From Microbacterium salitolerans (GTDB taxonomy: Bacteria; Actinomycetota; Actinomycetes; Actinomycetales; Microbacteriaceae): a stretch of 64,000 nt of DNA. A program made the translations under genes and the position numbers. The stretch spans positions 186,001-250,000 of the forward strand of contig NZ_JAHKSH010000002.1 in assembly GCF_019720895.1 (NCBI RefSeq), written 5' to 3'. This document shows, piece by piece, positions 45,452-55,248 of this stretch; position 1 is the first letter of the stretch, and every line of letters begins with the position of its first letter. Under the pieces are notes generated by a model. That model was not told where the DNA came from, did no database searches, and saw only the letters and a list, made by a program, of their open reading frames with translations.

Positions 45452-45804
45452 TGGCGGGGGGAGCGAGCGCGATCCGCGGCACCCGCGTCGGATCCGGACC
45501 CATGGGCGAGCAGGATCACGGACACCAGGCCGGCCGCGTCGCCGTGACGTACTGGGACGGCCTCGGGAACGAGATCGTGAAGCACTACTCGGCCGACATC
45601 CCCGATGCGGAGATCCCCGAGATCGTGGATCACCCGAAGTCGGGTCTTCCCGCTGGTCGCGACAAGGCGAATCCGCCCGCGCCCGAGAAGAACGAGCCGT
45701 ACAAGACCCACCTCGCGTACGTGAAGGAGCGCCGCTCCGACGAGGAGGCCGACGAGCTCCTCGACGAGGCCCTGCAGAAGCTGCGCGACAAGCGCGGCGA
45801 ATAG
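45451..45804 (+). CDS. rbpA: RNA polymerase-binding protein RbpA
   Basis: 117-residue actinobacterial transcription factor that binds the sigma factor and RNA polymerase and stabilises the open complex. The N-terminal AIRGTRVGSG tail and the C-terminal sigma-interacting helices (KTHLAYVKERRSDEEADELL) match the family. The central core domain (VAVTYWDGLGNEIVKHYSAD) has no cysteines, so the zinc site of Streptomyces RbpA is absent. It is translationally coupled to secG. Confidence 0.85.
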   Translation: MAGGASAIRGTRVGSGPMGEQDHGHQAGRVAVTYWDGLGNEIVKHYSADIPDAEIPEIVDHPKSGLPAGRDKANPPAPEKNEPYKTHLAYVKERRSDEEADELLDEALQKLRDKRGE

Positions 45805-45808
45805 CACG

Positions 45809-45857
45809 ATCACGCAAGAACGCCCTCTCCCGTTGGGAGAGGGCGTTCTTGCGTGAT
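45809..45857. terminator. Bidirectional terminator between rbpA and pgl
   Basis: Perfect 23-bp inverted repeat (45809-45831 with 45835-45857) with a GTT loop, flanked by A/T-rich pairs, between two convergent genes. This is the longest perfect stem I found in the window. Confidence 0.93.
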
Positions 45858-46598
45858 TCAGCCGGCGGCGGACTCGTCGGCGAAGACGATCGTCTCGAGT
45901 GTGCCGCGCGCCATCGACGACGGCGCGGCGTCGGGATCCTGACCGGCACGGATCTTCGCGACGGCCTCGGCCTTGTCGGCGCCCGCGACGACGAGCCACA
46001 CGCGCACCGACGCATTGATGACGGGGAGCGTGAACGTCACACGCTCGGGCGGCGGCTTGGGAGAATCGCGGATCGGGAGGACGGTCGCCTCGCCGACATG
46101 GATCTCGCCGCGTCCGGGGAACAGCGACGCCATGTGCGCATCGGGGCCGACGCCGAGCAGACAGAGGTCGAAGGTCGGGGAGGAGCCGCTCTCGCCGCCG
46201 CCGAAGCTCGCGAGCTCATCGGCGTAGGCGCGTGCGGCATCGTCGAGCGAACCCGCCTCGGACGACCACGGTTCGTGGATGTTGACATCGGGGACGTCGA
46301 GCTCGTCGAGCAGCGCCGTACGGGCCTGCAGCGAGTTGCGCTCGGGGTCGTCGCGAGCGACGTAGCGTTCGTCGCTCCACCAGAAGTGCACGCGCGACCA
46401 TGCGACGTCGTCGCGCAGCGGGTGGGACGCGACGGCGGCGAGCGTTCCGATTCCCATGGATCCGCCCGTCAGCGACACGTGCGCGACGTCGTCGCCCGCC
46501 GTGAGCGTCGCGAGCTCGTGCACGAAGCGGTCGGCGACGTGGGCGGCGAGCTCGGCCTTGTCGGGACGGACGACGAACTCGGGAACGCCGGTCATCAT
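45858..46598 (-). CDS. pgl: 6-phosphogluconolactonase
   Basis: 246-residue enzyme hydrolysing 6-phosphogluconolactone in the oxidative pentose phosphate pathway. Family motifs: HVSLTGGSMGIG, VHFWWSDERYVARDDPERNS and CLLGVGPDAHMASLFPG. The start is ATG 46598, overlapping the opcA stop (ATGATGA); the next ATG, one codon on, is equally possible. It is the last gene of the tkt-tal-pgi-zwf-opcA-pgl operon. Confidence 0.95.
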   Translation of the reverse strand: MMTGVPEFVVRPDKAELAAHVADRFVHELATLTAGDDVAHVSLTGGSMGIGTLAAVASHPLRDDVAWSRVHFWWSDERYVARDDPERNSLQARTALLDELDVPDVNIHEPWSSEAGSLDDAARAYADELASFGGGESGSSPTFDLCLLGVGPDAHMASLFPGRGEIHVGEATVLPIRDSPKPPPERVTFTLPVINASVRVWLVVAGADKAEAVAKIRAGQDPDAAPSSMARGTLETIVFADESAAG

Positions 46599-47593
46599 GC
46601 GTCGTCCGCTGCGTCGCCGGCGACCGTCACGGTCTCCGTGGGGACGGCTGCCGTGCCGTGCGTCTGCACGGGAGCGGGGAGCTCGTCCCAGCCGGTGGTG
46701 ATGACGCGGCCGTACAGCGGATCCGGATCGAGACGGCGCAGCTCCTCCGCGAGGCACTCGCGCAGCGAGCGACGGGGGAGCAGGAGGTCATGATCGGGCT
46801 GACCGGGCTGCGTCAGCACCGCGTGCGTCGACGAACGGCGCTCGAGCAGGATGTCGCCGGAGGCACGCGTGAGGCGCACCGAGTGGATCCCCTGATCCCA
46901 ATCGCTCGGACGCTCGTACTGCCACGAGACCGGAACGTCGAGAGCGAGGCCGAGCCATGCTGCGAGCAGCGCCGTCGACGGCGAGGAGCTCGCGCCGCGC
47001 ACCTGCACGGCCGTGACGGGCTCATACGGCGGCTGGTCGAGCACAGCCGCGAGCTGCTCGCGCCAGCGCGTGAGGCGCGTCCACGCGAGGTCGGTGTCGC
47101 CGGGGCGGTAGGTCTCATCGAGGCGCTGCAGACGGTCGGCAGCCTCGGGGGATGTCGACGAATCGGTGATGCGGCGCTGCGCGATGCGGCCCAGGGGGTC
47201 GAGCGCGGGAGCCGCGGGAGGAGTCTCCGGCCACCACAGGACGACGGGGGCATCCGGGAGCAGCAGGCCGGTGACGAGCGACTCCGGGTTGCTGCCGGCG
47301 GCGCCGTGCGCGCGGAGGACGACGACTTCGCTGGCGCCGGCGTCGCCGCCGACGCGGATCTGCGCGTCGAGGCGCGGGGCGTCATCGGGATGCGTCACGA
47401 GCACGATGACGCGCATCGGGTGCTCGCGCGACGCGTCGTTGGCGGCGAGGATCGCCTCTTCGACGGGACGGTGATCGCTCTTGATGATGAGCGTCAGCAC
47501 GCGGCCGAGGGCGACGGCGCCGCCCTCCTCGCGCACGCTCACGAGCTTGCGTGCGACCGTGCTGACCGTGGTCTCGTTCAGATCGATGATCAC
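46595..47593 (-). CDS. opcA: Glucose-6-phosphate dehydrogenase assembly protein OpcA
   Basis: 332-residue actinobacterial/cyanobacterial factor needed for active Zwf in related organisms. Typical start MIIDLNETTVSTVARKLV and central SLVTGLLLPDAPVVLWWPET. The ATG overlaps the zwf stop by 4 nt. Its place between zwf and pgl is the usual actinobacterial order. Confidence 0.95.
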   Translation of the reverse strand: MIIDLNETTVSTVARKLVSVREEGGAVALGRVLTLIIKSDHRPVEEAILAANDASREHPMRVIVLVTHPDDAPRLDAQIRVGGDAGASEVVVLRAHGAAGSNPESLVTGLLLPDAPVVLWWPETPPAAPALDPLGRIAQRRITDSSTSPEAADRLQRLDETYRPGDTDLAWTRLTRWREQLAAVLDQPPYEPVTAVQVRGASSSPSTALLAAWLGLALDVPVSWQYERPSDWDQGIHSVRLTRASGDILLERRSSTHAVLTQPGQPDHDLLLPRRSLRECLAEELRRLDPDPLYGRVITTGWDELPAPVQTHGTAAVPTETVTVAGDAADDA

Positions 47594-49140
47594 GGGCGCC
47601 TCCAGACGCGTCCATCCTGCGCGAGCAGGGCATCAGCCGAAGACGGACCCCAGGAGCCCGGTTCGTACTGTTCGAGTGGCTCGTCGAGCGACGCCCAGTA
47701 CTTCTCGATCGGGTCGAGGATCCGCCAGGACAGCTCGACCTCCTCGTGCCGGGGGAACAGCGGCGGATCCCCGAGCAGGACGTCGAGGATCAGGCGCTCG
47801 TACGCCTCGGGGCTGGCCTCCGTGAACGCGTGGCCGTAGCCGAAGTCCATCGTGACGTCGCGCACGTGCGTGCCGTTGCCCGGGACCTTCGAGCCGAATC
47901 TCAGCGTCACGCCCTCGTCGGGCTGCACGCGGATGACGAGCGCGTTCTGGCCGAGCTCGGAGCCGTCGCGACCGCGCGAGAACAGGTGCTCTGGTGCGCG
48001 CTTGAAGACGACCGCGATCTCGGTGACCCGGCGGCCGAGGCGCTTGCCGGTGCGCAGGTAGAACGGCACGCCCGCCCAGCGGCGCGTGTCGATATCGAGC
48101 TTGATCGCGGCGTAGGTCTCCGTCGTCGACTGCGGGTTCATGCCGTCTTCGTCGAGGAATCCGGTGACGCGCTCGCCTCCCTGCCACCCACCCGCGTACT
48201 GGCCGCGCGCTGTCGAGGTCGAGAGGTCGTCGGGCACGCGCACTGCGGCGAGGACTTTCTCCTTCTCGGCGCGCAGGTGCTCGGCGGAGAGGCTGATGGG
48301 CTCCTCCATCGCGGTCAGCGCGAGCAGCTGCAGCAGGTGGTTCTGAATGACGTCGCGAGCCGCGCCGACGCCGTCGTAGTAGCCTGCGCGTCCGCCGACG
48401 CCGATGTCCTCGGCCATTGTGATCTGCACGTGGTCGATGTGGTTGCCGTTCCAGATCGGCTCGTAGAGCTCGTTGGCGAAGCGCATCGCGAGGATGTTCT
48501 GCACCGTCTCTTTGCCGAGGTAGTGATCGATCCGGAAGATCGAGTCGCTCGGGAACGCCGCCTCCAGCGAGTCGTTCAGCTCGCGCGCCGAATCGAGGTC
48601 GTGACCGAACGGCTTCTCGATGACCACGCGTCGCCACGTGTCGCCGTCGGACTCGTCGTCGACGAGGCCCGAGGCGAGCAGCTGCTGCGCGACCTGCGGG
48701 AACGACTTCGGCGGGATCGACAGGTAGAACGCGTGGTTCCCCATGGTGCCGCGATCGCGGTCGAGGTCGTCGATCGTCGAGCGCAGGTGCGCGAACGCCT
48801 CCGGGTCGTCGAACTGGCCCTGCACGAAGCGGATCCCCTGCGCGAGCTGCTGCCAGGTCTCCTCACGGAACTCCGTGCGCGCGTGCTGCTTCACCGCGTC
48901 GTGGACGACCTGCGCGAAATCCTCGTCGTCCCACTCGCGGCGGGCGAAGCCGACGAGGGCGAAGCCCGGGGGCAGGAGCCCGCGGTTCGCGAGGTCGTAC
49001 ACGGCGGGCATGAGCTTCTTGCGCGACAGGTCTCCCGTCACACCGAAGATGACGAGCGCGCTCGGGCCGGCGATGCGGCTGAGGCGACGATCGTCCTGAT
49101 CGCGCAGCGGATTCTCGCCGCGCTGGATGGGGGCTGGCAT
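47590..49140 (-). CDS. zwf: Glucose-6-phosphate 1-dehydrogenase
   Basis: 516-residue enzyme of the oxidative pentose phosphate pathway. NADP-binding start LVIFGVTGDLSRKKLMPAVY; active-site signature RIDHYLGKETVQN. ATG 49140 was chosen: GAGGGA lies 4 nt upstream and it opens the conserved N-terminus. Twenty nt separate it from the pgi stop; opcA overlaps its end. Confidence 0.98.
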   Translation of the reverse strand: MPAPIQRGENPLRDQDDRRLSRIAGPSALVIFGVTGDLSRKKLMPAVYDLANRGLLPPGFALVGFARREWDDEDFAQVVHDAVKQHARTEFREETWQQLAQGIRFVQGQFDDPEAFAHLRSTIDDLDRDRGTMGNHAFYLSIPPKSFPQVAQQLLASGLVDDESDGDTWRRVVIEKPFGHDLDSARELNDSLEAAFPSDSIFRIDHYLGKETVQNILAMRFANELYEPIWNGNHIDHVQITMAEDIGVGGRAGYYDGVGAARDVIQNHLLQLLALTAMEEPISLSAEHLRAEKEKVLAAVRVPDDLSTSTARGQYAGGWQGGERVTGFLDEDGMNPQSTTETYAAIKLDIDTRRWAGVPFYLRTGKRLGRRVTEIAVVFKRAPEHLFSRGRDGSELGQNALVIRVQPDEGVTLRFGSKVPGNGTHVRDVTMDFGYGHAFTEASPEAYERLILDVLLGDPPLFPRHEEVELSWRILDPIEKYWASLDEPLEQYEPGSWGPSSADALLAQDGRVWRRP

Positions 49141-49160
49141 GTGTTCCCTCGGGTTGCGGG

Positions 49161-50759
49161 TTACTGTGCGGCCACGAAGAGCGAGAGCACCTCGGTCTGC
49201 GGGTCGGTGAGCGTGAGCGTGACGACGGGGCGGCCGTGCTCGGCGAGCACCCCGGCGTCGCCTCCGGCCTGGGCCTCGATCAGCTGGCCGAACGTGAACG
49301 GCCGGCCGGGGATCTCGAGGTCGGCGTCGGTGCGCTCGGTGATCTGCAGGAACACGCCCTGTGCGGGCCCGCCCTTGTGATACTGACCGGTCGAGTGCAG
49401 GAAGCGCGGACCCCATCCGAAGGTCGTCGGACGCCCGGAGTCGGCCGCGACCATCTCGCGGAGACCGGAGATCTGCTCCAGGTCGAGGCGATTGACATAG
49501 GCCTGGACCGAGACGTAGCCGTCTTCGTCCAGCTGCTCCCACAGCGCATCGAGGACACCGGCGATCGTGCCGGACGCGGCGAGTGCGGGGTCCGTGACGC
49601 GCACCTCGACGCCCTGCTCGACGAACGCCGGAGCCGCCGGCGCGGGACGGTTGTCGAGGAGGCCGCGCGCGGCCGCCTTCGCCGACTCGACGTCGGGCTG
49701 ATCGAACGGGTTGATGCCGAGCATGCGGCCCGCGATCGCCGTCGCGTACTCCCACACGACGAGCTGGGCGCCGAGCGTGCCGCTCACGAGGATCTCGCCC
49801 TCGTGGCGACCGAAGCCGACGTTCGCATCGTCGACGAGGCGGCAGATCGCGAGATCCGACGGGGTCTCCTCGACCTCGGGCGAGACGGGGAGCAGGACGA
49901 CGGGGAGGATGCCCGTGCCCTCCTTGCCCGTCGACTCCGCAATGAGCTGCTCGATCCAGTCGGGCAGTCCCGCGATGTGCGTGCCGTCGGTGATCAGGCC
50001 GAGCTTGTCCTTGCGCGGCGAGGTGCCGGCGATCGCGGCGGCGAGCACCAGCGAGGGATTGTCGGGGCTGTCGATCGCGCACTGCAGGAGCGTGGCCTCG
50101 GCCTCGTCGAGCAGCTCGGAGATGTCGGCGCCGGCGAGGCCCGACGGCACGAGGCCGAAGGCCGTGAGCGCCGAGTATCGGCCGCCGACCTCGGGGTCCG
50201 CGTTGAACACACGGTAGCCCTCGGCGCGAGCCGACTCGTCGAGCGGCGAACCGGGGTCGGTCACGATGATGATGCGCTCGGCCGGATCGATGCCGAGGTC
50301 ACGGAACGCGGTCTCGAATGTACGGCGCTGAGAATCCGTCTCGACCGTCGACCCCGACTTGGAGGCCACGACGAGCGCGGTTCGCTCGAGGTCGTCACTG
50401 AGAGCGGCGAGGACCTGACCGGGCGCCGTCGAATCGAGGATGGTGAGGGGGACGCCGGCTGTCTTCGTGATGACCTCGGGCGCGAGCGATGATCCGCCCA
50501 TGCCCGCGAGGACGAACCGATCGACGCCCTTCGCGGCGAGTTCGCCGCGAAGGGCCACGATCTCAGGGACGAGCGGGCGCGACACCTCGACGGCGTTCAC
50601 CCAGCCGAGGCGCTTCGCCGCCTCCGACTCGGCTTCGGGGCCCCAGAGGTCCGCATCGCCGTTCGTGAGCCGCGAGGCGACGTAGTCGCCTGTGAGCGTG
50701 GGCAGCCACTGGTCGACCGCGCCCTTGATCCCGCCGGAGACGTGGATCGAGAAGGTCAC
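49161..50759 (-). CDS. pgi: Glucose-6-phosphate isomerase
   Basis: 532-residue isomerase of glucose 6-phosphate and fructose 6-phosphate. The SIS-fold shows [24 protein letters not shown] and [12 protein letters not shown]. The start is GTG 50759, overlapping the tal stop as GTGA, with GGAGG a few nt upstream. This short form, and the position next to tal, are typical of actinobacteria. Confidence 0.93.
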   Translation of the reverse strand: MTFSIHVSGGIKGAVDQWLPTLTGDYVASRLTNGDADLWGPEAESEAAKRLGWVNAVEVSRPLVPEIVALRGELAAKGVDRFVLAGMGGSSLAPEVITKTAGVPLTILDSTAPGQVLAALSDDLERTALVVASKSGSTVETDSQRRTFETAFRDLGIDPAERIIIVTDPGSPLDESARAEGYRVFNADPEVGGRYSALTAFGLVPSGLAGADISELLDEAEATLLQCAIDSPDNPSLVLAAAIAGTSPRKDKLGLITDGTHIAGLPDWIEQLIAESTGKEGTGILPVVLLPVSPEVEETPSDLAICRLVDDANVGFGRHEGEILVSGTLGAQLVVWEYATAIAGRMLGINPFDQPDVESAKAAARGLLDNRPAPAAPAFVEQGVEVRVTDPALAASGTIAGVLDALWEQLDEDGYVSVQAYVNRLDLEQISGLREMVAADSGRPTTFGWGPRFLHSTGQYHKGGPAQGVFLQITERTDADLEIPGRPFTFGQLIEAQAGGDAGVLAEHGRPVVTLTLTDPQTEVLSLFVAAQ

Positions 50760-51862
50760 TTCGCCGCCTCCAGCGCGTTCCTGACTGTCTGCTGGAGGTC
50801 GTGCCACGACCCGATGAACTTTTCGACGCCCTCGTCCTCGAGCACCTGCGTCACGTCGGCGAAGTCGACGCCCGCGTTCGCGAGGGCATCGAAGACGCCG
50901 TGCGCGTCCGTGTAGCTCGAGGTGACCGTGTCGCCCGCGATCTCGGCGTGATCGTGTGTCGCCTCGAGCGTCTTCTCGGGCATCGTGTTGACGGTGCCCT
51001 TCGTGACGAGCTCGGTCACGTACAGGGTGTCGGGGAGGGAGGGATCCTTCACACCGGTCGACGCCCAGAGCGGGCGCTGCGGGTTCGCGCCGGCCGCGAC
51101 GAGGTCGGCGGCGCGCTGCTCGCCGAACTTCTTCTCGAACAGCTCGAATGCCAGACGCGCGTTGGCGATGCCGGCCTTCGATCGGAGCGCGAGCGCCTCG
51201 TCGGTCCCGATCGCGGTCAGACGCTTGTCGACCTCGGTGTCGACGCGCGACACGAAGAACGAGGCGACCGAGTGGAGCGTCGAGAGGTCGATGCCCGCCG
51301 CCTTCGCCTTCTCCAGGCCGGCGAGGTAGGCGTCGATCACGTCGGCGTACCGCTCGAGGCTGAAGATGAGCGTGACGTTGACGCTGATGCCCGCACCGAT
51401 CGTCTCGGTGATGGCGGCGAGGCCCGCCTGCGTCGCGGGGATCTTGATCAGGGCGTTCTCGCGGTCGACCCGCGACCAGAGGTCCTTCGCCTGGGCGATC
51501 GTCGCTTCGGTGTCGTGCGCGAGATCGGGGGAGACCTCGATCGACACGCGTCCGTCGACGGTTCCCGTCGCGTCGTACACGGGACGGAGGATGTCGCACG
51601 CGTCGCGCACGTCGTCGGTGGTGATCGCGAAGATCGCCTCGTCGGTCGAGGCGCCGCCGGCGGCGAGCTCTCCGACGCGCGTGGCGTAGGACTCGCCGTT
51701 CGACAGCGCGCCCGCGAAGATCGTCGGGTTCGTCGTGACGCCCGTGACGCTGCGCGACGTGATGAGCTCGGCGAGGTTGCCGGAGGAGATGCGATCGCGG
51801 GAGAGGTCGTCGAGCCAGATGCTGACGCCGGCGTCGGCGAGCTGTGCGGTGGGGGAGGTCAT
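50756..51862 (-). CDS. tal: Transaldolase
   Basis: 368-residue transaldolase of the longer actinobacterial type. N-terminal [16 protein letters not shown] and the Schiff-base lysine region [13 protein letters not shown] are visible, as is [20 protein letters not shown]. The ATG overlaps the tkt stop by 4 nt. Non-oxidative pentose phosphate pathway. Confidence 0.97.
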   Translation of the reverse strand: MTSPTAQLADAGVSIWLDDLSRDRISSGNLAELITSRSVTGVTTNPTIFAGALSNGESYATRVGELAAGGASTDEAIFAITTDDVRDACDILRPVYDATGTVDGRVSIEVSPDLAHDTEATIAQAKDLWSRVDRENALIKIPATQAGLAAITETIGAGISVNVTLIFSLERYADVIDAYLAGLEKAKAAGIDLSTLHSVASFFVSRVDTEVDKRLTAIGTDEALALRSKAGIANARLAFELFEKKFGEQRAADLVAAGANPQRPLWASTGVKDPSLPDTLYVTELVTKGTVNTMPEKTLEATHDHAEIAGDTVTSSYTDAHGVFDALANAGVDFADVTQVLEDEGVEKFIGSWHDLQQTVRNALEAAK

Positions 51863-53955
51863 GCGTTCTCCTTGAGTGTCTCGCGTGCGGCCTCGACGAC
51901 CGCATCGGCCGTGATGCCAAACTTCTGGAAGAGGGTCTTGTAGTCGGCGGATGCGCCGAAGTGCTCGATCGACACCGAGCGACCGCGGTCGCCGACGATG
52001 TCGCGCCATGGCATCGCGATGCCGGCCTCGACCGACACGCGCGCCGTGACGGAGGCGGGCAGGACGCTTTCGCGGTACTCGTCGCTCTGCTCGGCGAACC
52101 ACTCGAGGGACGGCGCCGACACGACGCGGGCGCTCACGCCCTCGGCCTGGAGAAGCTCACGCGCCTCGACGGCGAGCTGCACCTCGGATCCCGTGCCGAT
52201 GAGGATGACGTCGGGCGCTCCGCCCGGTGCCTCCTGCAGGACGTAGGCGCCCTTGGCGACGAACGACGCCGAGGCGAACGCGTCGCCGGAGGCTGCGCCT
52301 GCGCCGCGTGCATAGGTCGGCACACCCTGACGCGTGAGGGCGAGGCCGGCGGGGCCGCCGCGACGCTTCAGGATCTCGAGCCAGGCCGCTGCCGTCTCGT
52401 CGGCGTCGCCGGGGCGCACGACCGCGAGGTTCGGGATCGCACGAAGCGCCGCGAGGTGCTCGATCGGCTGGTGCGTCGGGCCGTCTTCGCCGAGCGCGAC
52501 CGAGTCGTGCGTCCAGACGAAGATGCTCGGAATGCTCATGAGAGCGGCGAGACGCACGGCGGGACGCATGTAGTCGGCGAACTGCAGGAAGGTGCCGCCG
52601 TAGGCGCGGGTTCTGCCGTGCAGGACGATGCCGTTCAGGATCGCTGCCATGGCGTGCTCGCGGATGCCGAAGTGCAGGACGCGCCCGTACGGGTTGCCCG
52701 CGAACTTCGCGGTCGAGTGCTCCGAGGGGATGAAGGACGCGGCGCTGTCGATCGTCGTGTTGTTGCTGCCGGCGAGATCGGCGGATCCGCCCCACAGCTC
52801 CGGGAGCTCGGGCGCGAGAGCGTTCAGGACCTGGCCTGACGCCGCGCGGGTCGCGAGGGCCTTGCCGGCCTCGAACTCGGGAAGCGCCTTCTCGAGGTCG
52901 GCGGGAAGCTCGCCCGCCTCGAGGCGATCCCACAGCGCCTTGCGCTCGGGGTTCGCGGCGGACCATGCATCGAACTTCGTCTGCCAGGCGGCGCGCGTGC
53001 TCGCGGCCCGCTCGGACAGCGAGCGCGTGTGGGCGATGACGTCGTCCGAGACGTCGAACGACGTCTCGGGGTCGAAGCCGAGCACCTTCTTGGTGGCTGC
53101 CAGCTCGTCGCCGCCGAGAGCAGATCCGTGGATCCCGCCCGTGTTCTGCTTGCCCGGAGCGGGCCAGCCGATGACCGTCTTGAGGACGATGAGGGAGGGC
53201 TTGTCGGTCGCGGCCTTCGCCGCTTCGATTGCCGAGAAGAGCTCGGCGACGTCCTCGACGTATTCGCCGGTCTTCTTCCAATCGACCGTGAGCACCTGCC
53301 AGCCATACGCCTCGTACCGGGCGGCGACGTCCTCGGTGAACGCGACGTCGGTGTCGTCCTCGATCGAGATCTGGTTGGCGTCGTACAGGACGACGAGGTT
53401 TCCGAGCTGCTGGTGTCCCGCGAGCGAGCTCGCCTCGCTCGTGACGCCCTCCTGCAGGTCGCCGTCCGACGCGATGACGTACACGTGGTGGTCGAACGGG
53501 CTCTCGCCCGCGGGGGCCTCGGGATCGAAGAGGCCGCGCTCGTACCGAGCGGCGTAGGCGAAGCCCACGGACGAGGCGAGGCCCTGTCCGAGGGGGCCCG
53601 TGGTGATCTCGACGCCGTCGGTCTCGCCGAACTCCGGGTGACCCGGGGTCTTCGATCCCCACGTGCGCAGCGCCTTCAGGTCGTCGAGCTCGAGCCCGAA
53701 TCCGCCGAGGTAGAGCTGCACGTACTGCGTCAGCGAGGAGTGGCCCGCCGAGAGGATGAAGCGGTCTCGGCCCGGCCAGTGGGTGTCGGCGGGATCGTGG
53801 TTCATCACGCGCTGGTAGAGCAGGTAGGCCGCGGGGGCGAGGCTCATCGCCGTTCCCGGGTGGCCGTTGCCCACCTTCTCGACGGCATCGGCCGCCAGCA
53901 CTCGCGCAGTGTCGACAGCACGTCGATCGATCTCGTCCCAACGCAGTTCCGTCAC
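51859..53955 (-). CDS. tkt: Transketolase
   Basis: 698-residue ThDP enzyme of the non-oxidative pentose phosphate pathway. [20 protein letters not shown] at the N-terminus, ThDP motif [19 protein letters not shown], pyrimidine domain with [20 protein letters not shown]. The start is GTG 53955 with AAAGG about 8 nt upstream. First gene of the six-gene minus-strand operon. Confidence 0.98.
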   Translation of the reverse strand: MTELRWDEIDRRAVDTARVLAADAVEKVGNGHPGTAMSLAPAAYLLYQRVMNHDPADTHWPGRDRFILSAGHSSLTQYVQLYLGGFGLELDDLKALRTWGSKTPGHPEFGETDGVEITTGPLGQGLASSVGFAYAARYERGLFDPEAPAGESPFDHHVYVIASDGDLQEGVTSEASSLAGHQQLGNLVVLYDANQISIEDDTDVAFTEDVAARYEAYGWQVLTVDWKKTGEYVEDVAELFSAIEAAKAATDKPSLIVLKTVIGWPAPGKQNTGGIHGSALGGDELAATKKVLGFDPETSFDVSDDVIAHTRSLSERAASTRAAWQTKFDAWSAANPERKALWDRLEAGELPADLEKALPEFEAGKALATRAASGQVLNALAPELPELWGGSADLAGSNNTTIDSAASFIPSEHSTAKFAGNPYGRVLHFGIREHAMAAILNGIVLHGRTRAYGGTFLQFADYMRPAVRLAALMSIPSIFVWTHDSVALGEDGPTHQPIEHLAALRAIPNLAVVRPGDADETAAAWLEILKRRGGPAGLALTRQGVPTYARGAGAASGDAFASASFVAKGAYVLQEAPGGAPDVILIGTGSEVQLAVEARELLQAEGVSARVVSAPSLEWFAEQSDEYRESVLPASVTARVSVEAGIAMPWRDIVGDRGRSVSIEHFGASADYKTLFQKFGITADAVVEAARETLKENA

Positions 53956-54260
53956 GGGACCGCCTTTCGTGAGGGGGTGAAGCGTCGCGGCCTGCGGCGA
54001 CCGGAGAGCTGGAATCGGGCATGGGCCCGCCAGCATCGACGCGCGTCCGGCCCCAGCATAGTGTTTCTGCGACGCGGCACGCTCGAGCGTGACAGGGCAT
54101 GACGGCAACCGCATTCCGGGGTGGTGTCCGCGGCATGACGAACGTCTCAATTCGGGACCCCCGGCTCCGTGAGCATGTGAGGATGCTGGTCATCGTGCAG
54201 GTGGGGCCTGGCCTAGACTGGGGGAGTTTCAGGTGGAGCCGAGCCCCGGGAGGAACCGCC
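53956..54260. promoter_or_regulatory. Divergent promoter region between tkt and ctaB
   Basis: No gene is supported here. A minus-strand TATGCT (54060-54055) could be the -10 box for tkt, giving a leader of about 95 nt. TAGACT at 54214-54219 on the plus strand could be the ctaB -10 box, giving a leader of about 35 nt with GGGAGGA (54248-54254). Confidence 0.5.
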
Positions 54261-55211
54261 TTGTCGACGACGAGCCGCAGTGAAGTCGTGGAGCGGACCG
54301 CGCGCCCCCGCGACGTCCGTCGCACGATCAAGGCGTACGTCGCGCTCACGAAGCCGCGCGTTCTCGAGCTCCTGCTCGTCTCGACCGTCCCTGTCATGTT
54401 CCTCGCGGCAGAGGGGCTTCCCAATCTCTGGCTCGTCGCGGCGACAGTGATCGGCGGGTCCCTGAGCGCCGGTTCGGCCGCCGCGTTCAACATGTACCTC
54501 GACCGCGACATCGACGCGAAGATGAAGCGCACCGAGAACCGGCCGATCGTGACGGGAGAGGTGAGCGCGCGTTCCGCGCTGATCTTCGCATGGACCCTCG
54601 CGATCATCCAGGCGGTGTGGTTCCTCGCCTTCACCAACCTCCTCACGACGGCGCTGTCGTGCATCGCGATCTTCTTCTACGTCGTCATCTACACGATGCT
54701 GCTCAAGCGTCACACCGAGCAGAACATCGTGTGGGGCGGCATCGCCGGCTGCTTCCCCGTGCTGATCGGCTGGGCCGCCGTCACGAACTCGCTCAGCTGG
54801 GCGCCCTTCGTCCTGTTCGCCCTCGTGTTCCTCTGGACGCCGCCGCACTACTGGCCGCTGTCGATCAAGTACGCGGCCGACTACGACGAGACCGACGTCC
54901 CGATGCTCGGCGCGACGCGCTCGGGTGCGCAGGTCGGGCTGCAGTGCGTGCTGTACGCGTGGGCGACCGTCGCGTGCTCGCTCCTGCTCGTCCCCGTGGC
55001 CGAGATGGGCGTCGTCTATACGGCTTCCGCTCTCGTTTTCGGCGCCTGGTTCATCTACGAGACGCACCGGATGTACAGCATGTCGGTGAAGGCGGCCGCC
55101 GGAGTCGAGGAGGGATCCGTGGCGCGCCCCATGCGCGTGTTCCACGCGTCGATCACCTACCTCACCCTGGTCTTCCTCGCGGTCGCGATCGACCCGCTGC
55201 TGCCGTTCTGA
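54261..55211 (+). CDS. ctaB: Protoheme IX farnesyltransferase (heme O synthase)
   Basis: 316-residue UbiA-family membrane prenyltransferase that makes heme O from heme b. The prenyl-diphosphate motif is [20 protein letters not shown] (two aspartates); the second motif lies in [13 protein letters not shown]. About eight or nine membrane helices. TTG 54261 was chosen because GGGAGGA lies 6 nt upstream and the -10 box at 54214 lies after the more distant in-frame ATG codons (54099, 54135, 54183). It supplies CtaA, encoded 2.7 kb away on the other strand. Confidence 0.93.
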   Translation: MSTTSRSEVVERTARPRDVRRTIKAYVALTKPRVLELLLVSTVPVMFLAAEGLPNLWLVAATVIGGSLSAGSAAAFNMYLDRDIDAKMKRTENRPIVTGEVSARSALIFAWTLAIIQAVWFLAFTNLLTTALSCIAIFFYVVIYTMLLKRHTEQNIVWGGIAGCFPVLIGWAAVTNSLSWAPFVLFALVFLWTPPHYWPLSIKYAADYDETDVPMLGATRSGAQVGLQCVLYAWATVACSLLLVPVAEMGVVYTASALVFGAWFIYETHRMYSMSVKAAAGVEEGSVARPMRVFHASITYLTLVFLAVAIDPLLPF

Positions 55212-55233
55212 GGTCTCGGCGAGTGGGCGGCGA

Positions 55234-55239
55234 TAGCCT
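55234..55239 (+). promoter_or_regulatory. Putative -10 box for the MFS gene
   Basis: TAGCCT, 9 nt before ATG 55249; no ribosome-binding site between. Confidence 0.4.
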
Positions 55240-55248
55240 GAACCCATC

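Noticed and set aside
54099-54260. Upstream ATG starts for ctaB
   Set aside because: They lie before or around the TAGACT promoter box and have no ribosome-binding site, whereas TTG 54261 has GGGAGGA at good spacing and yields the family length.
52157-54664. 835-codon minus-strand frame over tkt and into ctaB
   Set aside because: Out of frame with tkt and covering the divergent promoter region; product is Arg-rich without motifs.
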